Assembly: GCF_900110915.1 (NCBI RefSeq)
Contig: NZ_FOFG01000013.1
Coordinates: 1 to 64,000, forward strand
Direction: 5' to 3'
Origin: Faunimonas pinastri
GTDB lineage: Bacteria; Pseudomonadota; Alphaproteobacteria; Rhizobiales; Afifellaceae
Length of the DNA: 64,000 nucleotides
Shown here: positions 15,175 to 23,315 of the stretch, in pieces
Position numbering within the stretch: the stretch's first letter is position 1
How the letters are laid out: each line of letters begins with the position of its first letter
Translations under genes and position numbers: made by a program
The notes under the pieces: model-generated
The model's input: the letters and a program-made list of their open reading frames with translations, nothing else
The model's database searches: none
What the model was told of the DNA's origin: nothing

Positions 15175-16279
15175 TCACGATGGACAGGCCGAGGCCCGTC
15201 CCCGGTTCGTCCGTCGCCCCCCGGTAATAGGGCACCAACACGGTAGCACAGTCTTCGTTGCTGAGCCCCGGACCTTCATCGACCACTTGTACCAGCACTG
15301 TGCCTTTCATGCGACGCACGAGGACGTTGACCGTGCTGTCGCGGCCGCCGAACTTGATCGCATTGCCCACGAGATTGAGAAGAATCTGCCGGCAGACCCG
15401 CTCGTCGCAGCCGGCATCCACCTGTTCCTCCGCCTGCTGGACGAGGCGGACATTCCGGCTTGCGGCCTCATGCGCCAGCAGGCGAAAGGCGAAATCGACC
15501 TGTTCGTTGACATTGCAGCGACCCTGCTCGTCCCGGTCCCCGGGAGCGTTGCCGGGAGCTTCCTCTTCTCGCTCCGGCGTGGCGGGCGCGGCATCGTCCG
15601 CGGAACTCTGGGCGATGTCCGAAGCGCCGGTATCAAGACGAGCGGCAATCGCGGGAAGGGAGGTCACCGCCTCGATCCGCAGCGTCACCGCAGGATCCTG
15701 GATGGAGCGGATCTCGAGGTCGGGCGGAACGACATCCGGCGCAACCTGATGGGTAAATGACGAGAAGCTTCGATCCACGCCTTTGCTTTCCTCCTGCGAT
15801 GCGGCGGTTTTCAGGCTTTCGGCGCCGGAGGATGCGGCGCGCACCGGGGCTTGCCCCACATGCAGCAGCAGGGTCGGCAAGGCGGCCAGAAGCAGCGCCA
15901 TCGCGGTCATGGCGAGGCGCACCGGAACGGGACCGTGCGTGATGGCCATCGAGGCCAACGCCCAGGCGACCAGCAGGGCCGGCACGGCCATGGCGACCAG
16001 CCACCCCGCGCTCGCCTGCCCTGCCTTGCGCACGGACGGGAGAAGATAAAAGCAGCCGATCAGGCAGGCGCCAGCGGCCGGCGCCTCGAAGGAAGCGGAG
16101 GCGATCAGGCTGAGCGGCAGCGCCAGCAGCGCGGCAAGGCCCGACAGGCGCAGGGCGCGCGCGAGATCGGGCCGGGTTTCGCCGGTAAGGCCATCCGTCA
16201 GCCAGGTCACACCCGACGCGTAGGAGCCCTGGAAGGCGGTCCGCTCAAAGCGGCTTTGCAGAGGCATGTCGGCGTTCAT
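15083..16279 (-). CDS. Degenerate sensor histidine kinase (ATPase domain, no phosphoacceptor domain seen)
   Basis: From ATG 16279 (MNADMPLQ, with AAGGGAC upstream) the protein has 398 residues. The N-terminal half has about four hydrophobic segments (LALPLSLIASASF, LIGCFYLLP, LVAMAVPALLVAWAL, LAMTAMALLLAALPTLLL). The C-terminal 120 residues are a good HATPase domain with N box NLVGNAIKFG, G1 VVDEGPGLS and G2 GTGLGLSIV. Between them no H-box (HELRTPL-like) is present; that stretch is acidic and low in complexity. It may sense and bind ATP but cannot autophosphorylate in the usual way. Confidence 0.85.
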   Translation of the reverse strand: MNADMPLQSRFERTAFQGSYASGVTWLTDGLTGETRPDLARALRLSGLAALLALPLSLIASASFEAPAAGACLIGCFYLLPSVRKAGQASAGWLVAMAVPALLVAWALASMAITHGPVPVRLAMTAMALLLAALPTLLLHVGQAPVRAASSGAESLKTAASQEESKGVDRSFSSFTHQVAPDVVPPDLEIRSIQDPAVTLRIEAVTSLPAIAARLDTGASDIAQSSADDAAPATPEREEEAPGNAPGDRDEQGRCNVNEQVDFAFRLLAHEAASRNVRLVQQAEEQVDAGCDERVCRQILLNLVGNAIKFGGRDSTVNVLVRRMKGTVLVQVVDEGPGLSNEDCATVLVPYYRGATDEPGTGLGLSIVNDLVEECGGSIVLKNGADKGLVVSIRLPLV

Positions 16280-16552
16280 CCGACGGTCCCTTGAAGCTCG
16301 TTCGTTCGAGCAACAGGAATGCATTCACCTCTTTAATGAACCCTGAAGTAACTCTGGCATGTTGCCGAAATACATCACACCAGAAGGAGAACCCGCCGCC
16401 ATGGTTAAGAAACGGTATATCCAGAACATGCTTAATTTTTGGAAAGGATAACAGAGACCAACCGGGGTCTATCGATTCGAATTCTTTCGACTTACCGGTT
16501 CTTATCGAAACACGGGCTAATATTGATTGTTGTTCATCGTGGATTGGCAACG

Positions 16553-16975
16553 ATGTTTTTTATCGCGCGCTCACTCTTCTGGCTCGGGCTGATCGTCATG
16601 ATTCTCCCCGCCTCTCCCGACGGCGCCATTCCGGCGCCACGGGTCAGCCTGCTTCGTTCCGCCTTTGCTGCCCGTGACCTGCTGGCGGACGTCACCGATG
16701 TGTGCTCCCGCGAGCCGCAGGCTTGCGCGACCAGCCGTGAGACGCTTGTGCTTTTCGGCCGCAAGCTCGGCACCGCCGCTAGCATCGTTTCGGCCGGGCT
16801 GAGTACTGCGTCGGACACAGTGGCCGGACATGACGAGGAAACCGCGACCGCCGATGCCGTCGCGGCGAATGCCGCCGGGACGGGTGCTCAGTCCCAGGGC
16901 GAACCGGCCTTGCTGGGCACCCTCACCCCCTCGGATCTTGCGCCACGCTGGACGGCATCCGCTCATCGGAGCTGA
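16553..16975 (+). CDS. DUF5330 domain-containing small exported/membrane protein
   Basis: The start ATG at 16553 opens with MFFIARSLFWLGLIVMILPA, one membrane segment or uncleaved signal, followed by RDLLADVTDVCSREPQAC with two cysteines and a SRETLVLFGRKL segment. This is the DUF5330 pattern of Rhizobiales; function unknown. The C-terminal 60 residues are Ala/Thr-rich. The preceding 16325-16552 gap is markedly AT-rich for this genome and probably holds divergent promoters for this gene and the kinase-like gene; I could not fix boxes with confidence. Confidence 0.82.
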   Translation: MFFIARSLFWLGLIVMILPASPDGAIPAPRVSLLRSAFAARDLLADVTDVCSREPQACATSRETLVLFGRKLGTAASIVSAGLSTASDTVAGHDEETATADAVAANAAGTGAQSQGEPALLGTLTPSDLAPRWTASAHRS

Positions 16976-17084
16976 TCGGCACCGGACCGGACGAAAAATT
17001 TCCGGCGGCGCGACGATCGCCGGCGCAGCCCTTGGCGGCCCGCGCCCGCGTGCCTATTCTCCGCCCAAACGGACGGACACCATC

Positions 17085-17510
17085 ATGAGCATCGAATCCC
17101 TGATCGACGATTTTTCGCTTCTGGACGATTGGGAGGATCGCTACCGCTACGTCATCGAACTCGGCAAGGCACTGCCGCCTTTGCCGGAGGAAGACCGGAC
17201 CGAGCGCAACAAGGTGCGCGGCTGCGCCAGCCAGGTCTGGCTGGTGCCGGACAGCGAAGCGGACGGCACCCTGCGTTTTCGCGGCGACAGCGACGCCCAC
17301 ATCGTGCGCGGGCTGGTCGCGATCCTTCTCGATCTTTATTCCAACCGTTCCCCGCGCGAGATCCTCGACCTCGATGCGGAGAAGATCTTCGGCGAACTCG
17401 GCCTGCGCGAACACCTGACATCGCAGCGCGCCAACGGGCTTTCCTCCATGGTGGAGCGCATCCGCCACGATGCACGCCGGGCGTTTGAAAAGGAGCGCGC
17501 GCAGGCCTGA
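17085..17510 (+). CDS. sufE: SufE family cysteine desulfuration protein
   Basis: The 141-residue product has LIDDFSLLDDWEDRYRYVIE at its start and VRGCASQVWLV, whose cysteine accepts sulfur from the SufS desulfurase for Fe-S cluster assembly. LRFRGDSDAHIVRGLVAIL and SPREILDLDAE complete the fold. The ATG at 17085 is the family start; upstream in-frame sequence is not conserved. No other suf genes are in the window. Confidence 0.95.
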   Translation: MSIESLIDDFSLLDDWEDRYRYVIELGKALPPLPEEDRTERNKVRGCASQVWLVPDSEADGTLRFRGDSDAHIVRGLVAILLDLYSNRSPREILDLDAEKIFGELGLREHLTSQRANGLSSMVERIRHDARRAFEKERAQA

Positions 17511-17532
17511 GGCACCTCGGCCGCTCACCCCG

Positions 17533-18372
17533 TCAGATCAGCGGCCGGTAATCGTCCGTTCCCCAATGCCGCGTCCGACTGTGGCTTCGCCCCTCCGCAA
17601 GGGAAGAAAGGCCGTAGTGCCGGGCGAGCGCGTCCAGCGCCATGCGGAGCACGACCTTGGCGGAACGCGCCGGCATCTCGCCATCCTTCTCCACCGCTTC
17701 CAGTCCTTTCAGGAAGCAGCAGACATCGACGGCGATATCGACGAAGCCCGGATCGATGGCGTCGAGTGCCCGTTGAAATCGGATGCGGGCCGCCAGCGCC
17801 GCGTCCGTCAGGTCTCCGACGCCACCCGCATCGCCGGATCGTCGGCTGGCCTTCGGCGTCGGCGACCAGCTCGCCGTCACGCTCGGCCGCATCTGGCCCC
17901 GCTCGAAGTCGGAACGCAACCGCTCCCCCGCCTGCACCGCCGCGGGGGACAGAAACGGCGATCCGTCGCGGTCCTTGCGCCGGGCGAGCGTCGCAACCGG
18001 GCTTTCGTCCCGGTCGACCGTCACGGTCGTGAACCGGTCGTCGACCAGTATCCGCTCCCGGCCGAGCGTCACGTGCTGGCTGAGGTAAGCGGAAGCGCCA
18101 CCCTCGCCCCCCTCCCCGTTGCCGCCCTTTGCGTTGCGCCTCAGCCAACTGATCGCCGAAGCGTCCGCGTTCACCACACCATCAGCGCTCTTTCGTAACA
18201 ACCCGCGCGACACCAGCCCGTCGACCAGCAAAGCCGGCAATTCCTGCCGGGGCATACCATCGACCATCAGCCGGTAGGCTCCCCCCGCAGTCCGGTGCAG
18301 CGATGCCTCTCCTTTTCCGCAAAGAAGCCCGAGCAGGCGGCCGATCGCCGCTTCCACGCTGCGGTCCGCCAT
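17533..18372 (-). CDS. DUF6456 domain-containing protein
   Basis: The ATG at 18372 overlaps the stop of the HTH gene (TGATG). The 279-residue protein has an N-terminal winged-helix-like segment (LLVDGLVSRGLLRKSADG), then ESPVATLARRKDRDGSPFLSP and the closing DVCCFLKGLEAVEKDGEMPARSAKVVLRMAL region, typical of DUF6456. In rhizobia this gene is regularly coupled to the DnaA-domain-IV-like gene, suggesting a joint DNA-binding role; that is inference from context. Confidence 0.85.
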   Translation of the reverse strand: MADRSVEAAIGRLLGLLCGKGEASLHRTAGGAYRLMVDGMPRQELPALLVDGLVSRGLLRKSADGVVNADASAISWLRRNAKGGNGEGGEGGASAYLSQHVTLGRERILVDDRFTTVTVDRDESPVATLARRKDRDGSPFLSPAAVQAGERLRSDFERGQMRPSVTASWSPTPKASRRSGDAGGVGDLTDAALAARIRFQRALDAIDPGFVDIAVDVCCFLKGLEAVEKDGEMPARSAKVVLRMALDALARHYGLSSLAEGRSHSRTRHWGTDDYRPLI

Positions 18373-18743
18373 CAGCCTGCACTCCCGAGAAAGGTGTCCT
18401 GCCAGGTGACGAGCGCCGCCTCCAGACAGTTCAGGATGCGGTCGACCTTGGGATCGTCGCGGCGATCCTCGACGACCGCGCAACCATGCGAGACGGTTGT
18501 CCGGTCGCGCCGGAAGAGCTTGCCCACCTCCGTCGGCGAGAGCCCCAGCCCGACATGCGCCAGATACATCGCGCACTGGCGGGCAAAGGCGATTTCAGCA
18601 CGGCCCCGCGTGCCACCCCGCAAGTCGGAGAGGCTCACCCCAAGCGCCGTTCCGACGAGGCCTTCGATCGCCCGACAGGCGCTCATCGCATCGGCCTTCA
18701 GCCGCTCCGGACGGCGCACTTCTCCAGAAATAACCCGCTCCAC
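18372..18743 (-). CDS. DnaA domain IV-like helix-turn-helix protein
   Basis: In this 123-residue protein the region LGLSPTEVGKLFRRDRTTVSHGC followed by VVEDRRDDPK resembles the DnaA-box-binding domain of DnaA (GRDHTTVLHA-type motif), without the AAA+ ATPase part. ARQCAMYLAHVGL is the helix before it. It may bind DnaA-box-like sites or regulate its own operon with the DUF6456 gene. A 6-4-6 palindrome lies 17 bases before its ATG. Confidence 0.88.
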   Translation of the reverse strand: MERVISGEVRRPERLKADAMSACRAIEGLVGTALGVSLSDLRGGTRGRAEIAFARQCAMYLAHVGLGLSPTEVGKLFRRDRTTVSHGCAVVEDRRDDPKVDRILNCLEAALVTWQDTFLGSAG

Positions 18744-18759
18744 AACTCGCTCCCAGGTT

Positions 18760-18775
18760 TAGGAATATGTTCCTA
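18760..18775. promoter_or_regulatory. Perfect palindrome upstream of the HTH gene (operator candidate)
   Basis: TAGGAA-TATG-TTCCTA is a perfect 6-4-6 inverted repeat located 17-32 bases before the HTH gene ATG and about 110 bases before the divergent gene at 18886. Its position near the expected transcription start suits a repressor site, possibly for autoregulation. It does not match the alphaproteobacterial LexA box (GTTC-N7-GTTC). Confidence 0.5.
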
Positions 18776-18885
18776 GTTACAACCGAAAGCTGCGAGAGGG
18801 GATAAGTTCCGGCAGGACCAGGGGAGCTTCGGCGAAGATATCCCCAACCGCCCGAACGACGCGAGGATCGCTGCATCGAGACCAC

Positions 18886-19266
18886 ATGCAGCAGGACACG
18901 ATGTTTGAAGCGGAAGCTGGGAATGCGCTCGCGAAAGCCGAGCAACGCCTGAAAGAAGAAGCGAAGCGGACCGTGGAGCGCGCCCTCCAGGCGGGGGCGC
19001 AGGCCTATGATCGCACCCGCGACCTGCCGGGGCTCATCCGCGCCGAGGCGACGGCTGAGATGCTGGGCAGCGAAGAGGGGGTGGCCGAAATCCTGGCTCG
19101 ACTGGAGCGGGCGCTCCGCTCGGAAAGGCGCAAGGCACGGGCGGCGCATTGGACATATGACCTGAACCGCCATATCGCGCTGAGGCAGGCCTATCTCGCC
19201 GAACAGGAAACGCTGGAGCGGATAAGAAAAAGGCGTCGGCCTTTCAGCCGACGCCTGGAACAGTGA
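18886..19266 (+). CDS. Conserved cytoplasmic protein (126 aa), unknown function
   Basis: The protein is mostly charged helix: ALAKAEQRLKEEAKRTVERAL at the start, then AYDRTRDLPGL, a central ILARLERALRSERRKARAAHW and YDLNRHIALRQAYLAE. No membrane segment or cysteine. The YDLNRHIAL pattern seems conserved in rhizobia from memory, but I cannot name a family. Its last 12 codons (RKRRRPFSRRLEQ) are also the sequence of the mucR terminator on the opposite strand. Confidence 0.7.
   Translation: MQQDTMFEAEAGNALAKAEQRLKEEAKRTVERALQAGAQAYDRTRDLPGLIRAEATAEMLGSEEGVAEILARLERALRSERRKARAAHWTYDLNRHIALRQAYLAEQETLERIRKRRRPFSRRLEQ
19226..19256 (-). terminator. Rho-independent terminator of mucR, inside the convergent gene
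   Basis: AGGCGTCGGC and GCCGACGCCT form a perfect 10-base stem with loop CTTTCA (19231-19256); on the minus strand it is followed by TTTTTCTT. It ends the mucR transcript 24 bases after its stop and lies wholly within the coding end of the gene at 18886. Confidence 0.85.
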
Positions 19267-19279
19267 TCGTTTGGCTGGA

Positions 19280-19690
19280 TCAGCCGATGCGCTTCTGACC
19301 GAGTCCCATATCCTTCGCGAGTTTGGAGCGGGCCTTGGCATAGTTCGGCGCGACCATCGGGTAGTCGGCGGGCAGGCCCCACTTCTCGCGGTACTCTTCC
19401 GGCGTGAGATTGTAGTGGGTGCGCAGGTGCCGCTTCAGCGACTTGAACTTCTTGCCATCCTCCAGGCAGATGATGAAATCGGAATTGACCGACTTCTTCA
19501 CCGGCACGGCGGGACGCTGCGGCTCCGGCTCGGGCTCGAAGGTTCCGCCAGCAGTACGCTGCAGGGCGGCATGGACGTCGTTGATCAGATTGGACAAGTC
19601 CGCTGAAGCGATGCTGTTGTTGCTAACATACGCCGACACAATCTCAGCGGTGAGCTCGATCAAATTATCCTGCTCCAAGTTGTCCACCAT
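19280..19690 (-). CDS. mucR: MucR/Ros family zinc-finger transcriptional regulator
   Basis: A 136-residue protein: an N-terminal oligomerisation part ([29 protein letters not shown]) and the DNA-binding zinc finger [19 protein letters not shown] with [17 protein letters not shown]. MucR is a global H-NS-like silencer in Rhizobiales that binds AT-rich DNA with T-A steps and represses its own gene. The upstream AT-rich region with nested inverted repeats is a natural target for autoregulation. Confidence 0.96.
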   Translation of the reverse strand: MVDNLEQDNLIELTAEIVSAYVSNNSIASADLSNLINDVHAALQRTAGGTFEPEPEPQRPAVPVKKSVNSDFIICLEDGKKFKSLKRHLRTHYNLTPEEYREKWGLPADYPMVAPNYAKARSKLAKDMGLGQKRIG

Positions 19691-20057
19691 ATTATTCCTC
19701 TTTCTAATGCGCGGTGCAGCGCAAATTCATGATCGCCGCGCGGGCGATGATTCATTTAGTGGGAAGGACAGTATTCTGCCAGTGTTTTTTCTGCGACAAA
19801 CCTGCGAATAAAAAAGGTTTCACGAATTAGTCGCAGGTCGGCAAGACGTTTAGCCAATCAGGAAAGATCTCGCAACATAGACGAGCCTGACCGTGCCCCC
19901 GTTTTCCCCGGTTCACAAAATTATGATGCCGGCTGACGTTCATGTTTCCCGCTCCGAGCGAAAAGCTTCCGGGCCGGTTGAATGTCACCGCTTGCGTACG
20001 CTGCCCTCCAACCTACTTCTCCGTTGAGGCAAAACACGCAAAAAGGTCGAGAAAAAG
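19691..20057. other. AT-rich intergenic region between divergent mucR and msrB
   Basis: The 367 bases hold no gene I can support. The part next to mucR (19691-19840) is unusually AT-rich with T-A steps and A/T runs, as in MucR-silenced promoters, and contains the nested inverted repeat at 19791-19836. The msrB side is closer to average composition. Confidence 0.6.
19791..19836. promoter_or_regulatory. Nested inverted repeats upstream of mucR
   Basis: CTGCGAC (19791-19797) pairs with GTCGCAG (19830-19836), and inside it AAACCT (19798-19803) pairs with AGGTTT (19815-19820). The left arms are contiguous while the right arms are 9 bases apart. It lies 100-146 bases before the mucR ATG. It could be an operator cluster or an RNA hairpin; no U-tract suggests a terminator. 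Confidence 0.45.
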
Positions 20058-20465
20058 ATGACGGACAAAATCCAGAAGAGTGAGGCCCAGTGGCAAGAGC
20101 AGCTCACGCCTGAGCAGTATCAGGTCACGCGCGGCCACGGCACGGAGCGGCCCTTTACTCATCCGTACAATTCGGTGAAGGGCGAAGGCGTCTTTCATTG
20201 CGTCTGCTGCGGCGCCCCGCTCTTCGATGCCGATACCAAATACGAATCGGGCAGCGGCTGGCCGAGTTTCTTCAAGCCGATCTCGCCGGATGCGGTGGAC
20301 GAGCACACCGACCGCTCGTTGCTGATGACGCGCACCGAGGTGCGCTGCGCCAAGTGCGACGCCCATCTGGGCCATGTCTTCCCGGACGGCCCCGCGCCCA
20401 CGGGCCTTCGCTATTGCATGAACGGGGTTGCCCTGGATTTCGAGCCGGGTCAGGAACAGGGCTGA
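20058..20465 (+). CDS. msrB: Peptide-methionine (R)-S-oxide reductase MsrB
   Basis: The 135-residue product carries both zinc-binding CxxC pairs ([10 protein letters not shown] and [14 protein letters not shown]), the [11 protein letters not shown] motif and the catalytic cysteine in LRYCMNG. It reduces methionine-R-sulfoxide in proteins using thioredoxin. It is followed 22 bases later by oligopeptidase B, so the two may be co-transcribed. Confidence 0.97.
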   Translation: MTDKIQKSEAQWQEQLTPEQYQVTRGHGTERPFTHPYNSVKGEGVFHCVCCGAPLFDADTKYESGSGWPSFFKPISPDAVDEHTDRSLLMTRTEVRCAKCDAHLGHVFPDGPAPTGLRYCMNGVALDFEPGQEQG

Positions 20466-20487
20466 GCGAACCAGCCGGGAGTTGAGG

Positions 20488-22566
20488 ATGAAGCCGCCGA
20501 TCGCCGCGAAGCGGCCGCTGACCGTGACCCGTCACGGGCTTGAGCGGACGGACGATTATGCCTGGCTGCGGGCCGACAACTGGCAGGAGGTGATGCGCAA
20601 TCCTGCCGTCCTCGCTCCCGATATTCGCGCCTATCTTGAGGCCGAGAACGCATACTTCGCCGCCGGGACGGCGGACGAGGCCGACCTCCGGGAAAAGCTC
20701 TTCCGCGAGATGCGCGGCCGCATCAAGGAAGACGATTCCAGCGTTCCTTCCCCCGATGGGCCGTATACCTACGCTGTCCGCACGATCGAAGGCGGGCAGC
20801 ATCCGCTCTACGCCCGCGCGCCACGCGACGGCGGGGCTGAGGAAATCATGCTCGACGGCAATGCGCTGGCCGAGGGCAAGGCGTACTTCAAGATCGGCGG
20901 CGCCGCGCATTCCCCGGATCACCGGCTGCTCGCCTGGTCCTATGACGATGCGGGTTCCGAATTCCACACCATCTCCATCCGCGACCTCGCCAGCGGCACC
21001 GATTCGGCGGAGTTGATCCCGGATACCACGGGCGCCGCGGTCTGGACCGAGGACTGCGCGCACGTCTTCTATACGCGCCTTGACGAAAACCACCGGTCGT
21101 CCAGAACCTTCCGCCACCGCCTCGGCACGCCGGGAAGCGAGGACGTGCTGGTCTATGACGAGCCCGACCAGGGCTTCTTCACCGGCGTCGGCGAAACCCA
21201 GTCCAAGCGGTTCGTCGTCATCGATTCGCACGACCATGAAACGTCCGAGATCCGGCTGATCCCGGCCGATGCGCCCGGTGCCGAGCCGATCCTCGTGGCC
21301 GTGCGCGAAACCGGCGTGGAATACGAGATCGATGAGGCGCATGGCACGCTCTACATCCTGACCAATGCCGGTGGCGCCAAGGACTTCAAGATCGTCACGG
21401 CCCCGGCGGAGCGTCCGGGTCGCGAGAACTGGACAGACCTCGTGCCGCACGAGCCCGGCCGGCTGATCCTTTCCCACTCCGTCACCGCCCGCCATCTCGT
21501 CCGGCTGGAGCGGTTCGAGGGTCTTCCCCGCATCGTGATCCGCCGCCTCGCGGACGGCGCGGAACATGTGATCGCCTTCGACGAGGAAGCCTATTCGCTG
21601 AGCCTTCAGGGCGGCTACGAGTTCGACACGGACAGTCTCCGCTTCGCTTATTCCTCCATGACGACGCCCTCGCGGGTCTACGATTACGACATGGAGACGC
21701 GGGAGCGGGTGCTTCGCAAGGAGCAGGAAGTCCCTTCCGGCCACGATCCGGAAGCCTATGAGACGCGCCGCGTCATGGCGCCCGCCCCCGATGGCGAACT
21801 GGTGCCGGTCTCGCTGCTCTACCGCAAGGACACTCCGCTGGACGGCACCGCGCCGTGCCTGCTCTACGGCTACGGCTCCTACGGCATCACCATCCCCGCA
21901 TCGTTCAGCGTGACCCGGCTCTCGCTCGTGGATCGCGGCTTCGTCTACGCCATCGCCCATATTCGCGGCGGCAAGGACAAGGGTTATTCCTGGTACGAGG
22001 ACGGCAAGCGGGAGAAGAAGCCCAACACCTTCACCGATTTCATCGCAGCCGGCGAGCATCTCGTGGGCGAAGGCTTCACCTCGCGCGGCCGCATCGTCGC
22101 GGAAGGCGGCTCCGCCGGCGGCATGCTGATGGGCGCGGTCGCCAACATGGCGCCGGACCTCTTTTCCGGCATCATCGCGGTCGTGCCCTTCGTCGACGTG
22201 CTGAACACGATGCTGGACGACACGCTGCCGCTGACCCCGCCGGAATGGCCGGAATGGGGCAACCCTATCGCGCGCGAGAAGGACTACAGGACGATCCTCG
22301 CCTACTCTCCCTATGACAATGTCAGCGCGCAGGACTATCCCGCGATGCTGGTCATGGCTGGCCTCACCGATCCCCGCGTGACCTACTGGGAGCCGGCGAA
22401 GTGGGTGGCCCGCCTCCGTGCCACCAGAACCGATGACAAACTGCTCCTGTTGCGCACCAACATGGATGCCGGCCACGCCGGAGCCGCCGGTCGTTTCGAT
22501 GCCCTGAAGGAAACGGCGATCGAGCTCGCCTTCGCCCTTCGCGTCAGCGGACGGACACAGGCCTGA
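20488..22566 (+). CDS. ptrB: Oligopeptidase B (S9A prolyl oligopeptidase family)
   Basis: From ATG 20488 (MKPPIAAKRP, behind GGGAG) the protein has 692 residues: an N-terminal beta-propeller and a C-terminal alpha/beta hydrolase. The catalytic serine is in EGGSAGGMLMG, the aspartate in AGLTDPRV and the histidine in DAGHAG. The glutamates for basic-residue preference lie in the usual region of the family. It cleaves short peptides after Arg/Lys in the cytoplasm. In-frame sequence before 20488 overlaps msrB and is not part of it. Confidence 0.96.
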   Translation: MKPPIAAKRPLTVTRHGLERTDDYAWLRADNWQEVMRNPAVLAPDIRAYLEAENAYFAAGTADEADLREKLFREMRGRIKEDDSSVPSPDGPYTYAVRTIEGGQHPLYARAPRDGGAEEIMLDGNALAEGKAYFKIGGAAHSPDHRLLAWSYDDAGSEFHTISIRDLASGTDSAELIPDTTGAAVWTEDCAHVFYTRLDENHRSSRTFRHRLGTPGSEDVLVYDEPDQGFFTGVGETQSKRFVVIDSHDHETSEIRLIPADAPGAEPILVAVRETGVEYEIDEAHGTLYILTNAGGAKDFKIVTAPAERPGRENWTDLVPHEPGRLILSHSVTARHLVRLERFEGLPRIVIRRLADGAEHVIAFDEEAYSLSLQGGYEFDTDSLRFAYSSMTTPSRVYDYDMETRERVLRKEQEVPSGHDPEAYETRRVMAPAPDGELVPVSLLYRKDTPLDGTAPCLLYGYGSYGITIPASFSVTRLSLVDRGFVYAIAHIRGGKDKGYSWYEDGKREKKPNTFTDFIAAGEHLVGEGFTSRGRIVAEGGSAGGMLMGAVANMAPDLFSGIIAVVPFVDVLNTMLDDTLPLTPPEWPEWGNPIAREKDYRTILAYSPYDNVSAQDYPAMLVMAGLTDPRVTYWEPAKWVARLRATRTDDKLLLLRTNMDAGHAGAAGRFDALKETAIELAFALRVSGRTQA

Positions 22567-22599
22567 CCCGATTAACGGAAGCAATCGCCCATTCGGCGG

Positions 22600-22627
22600 T
22601 TGCTCCCTGCCGATGCTTCGCTAGATA
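22600..22627 (+). promoter_or_regulatory. Candidate sodB promoter
   Basis: TTGCTC (22600-22605) and TAGATA (22622-22627) are spaced by 16 bases. Transcription would start near 22634, exactly at the base of the hairpin described next, 54 bases before the sodB ATG. The -35 box overlaps the right arm of another hairpin (GCAATCGCC / GGCGGTTGC) that may end the upstream transcript. Confidence 0.45.
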
Positions 22628-22633
22628 GGGAAA

Positions 22634-22660
22634 GGAACCGGCGCGCAGGCGCGCTGTTCC
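22634..22660 (+). other. Stem-loop at the predicted 5' end of sodB mRNA
   Basis: GGAAC and GCGCGC on the left pair with GCGCGC and GTTCC on the right, with a one-base bulge and tiny loop. The predicted transcription start falls at its first base. A hairpin at the extreme 5' end typically protects mRNA from pyrophosphohydrolase and RNase E attack. The AGGAG ribosome site follows unpaired. Confidence 0.5.
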
Positions 22661-22687
22661 CCATGGGATCCAATCAGGAGCTATCAG

Positions 22688-23287
22688 ATGGCCTTTTCCT
22701 TGCCGGAACTCCCCTATGCCTACGATGCGCTCAATCCGCACATGTCCGCGGAGACGCTCGAATTCCATCACGACAAGCATCACAAGGCGTATCTCGACGC
22801 CATGACGCCGATGATCGAAGGCACTGAATATGCCTCGATGCCCATCGAAGAGATCGTAAAGAAGAGCTACTCGGACAATCCCAAACTCTTCAACCAGGCG
22901 GGGCAGTACTACAACCACCTGCACTTCTGGAACTGGATGAAGCCGAATGGCGGCGGCCGCAGCCTGCCGGGCCAGCTTGAGCAGCAGATCAATTCCGATC
23001 TCGGCTCCTTCGACGAATTCCGCACAAAGTTCATCGATGCCGGCAAGACGCAGTTCGGCTCCGGCTGGGCGTGGCTCGCACTGAAGGACGGCAAGCTCGT
23101 CGTCATGAACTCGCCGAACGGCGAAAACCCGCTGGTCCATGGCGGCGTGCCGCTGCTCGGCGTCGACGTGTGGGAGCATTCCTACTACATCGACTACCGC
23201 AATCTCCGGCCGAAGTACCTGGAGACCTGGTTCGATAATCTCATCAACTGGGATTACGTCGCCGAGCTCTACGAGAAGGCCCGCTAA
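22688..23287 (+). CDS. sodB: Superoxide dismutase [Fe]
   Basis: The 199-residue enzyme has the metal ligands in HHDKHHKAYL, YNHLHFWNWM and DVWEHSYYID, and FGSGWAWL near the active site. The glutamine in AGQYYNH occupies the position typical of iron rather than manganese enzymes. It converts superoxide to peroxide in the cytoplasm. AGGAG precedes the ATG by 8 bases and a terminator follows 28 bases after the stop, so it is monocistronic. Confidence 0.96.
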   Translation: MAFSLPELPYAYDALNPHMSAETLEFHHDKHHKAYLDAMTPMIEGTEYASMPIEEIVKKSYSDNPKLFNQAGQYYNHLHFWNWMKPNGGGRSLPGQLEQQINSDLGSFDEFRTKFIDAGKTQFGSGWAWLALKDGKLVVMNSPNGENPLVHGGVPLLGVDVWEHSYYIDYRNLRPKYLETWFDNLINWDYVAELYEKAR

Positions 23288-23315
23288 GCGGCCCTCGTCG
23301 TTTCTCCGAAAGCGA

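Noticed and set aside
18760-18775. LexA (SOS) box upstream of the HTH gene
   Set aside because: The alphaproteobacterial LexA site is GTTC-N7-GTTC; the palindrome here has different arms and spacing.
20272-22584. Long minus-strand frame opposite oligopeptidase B
   Set aside because: Antisense shadow of a gene with an intact catalytic triad.
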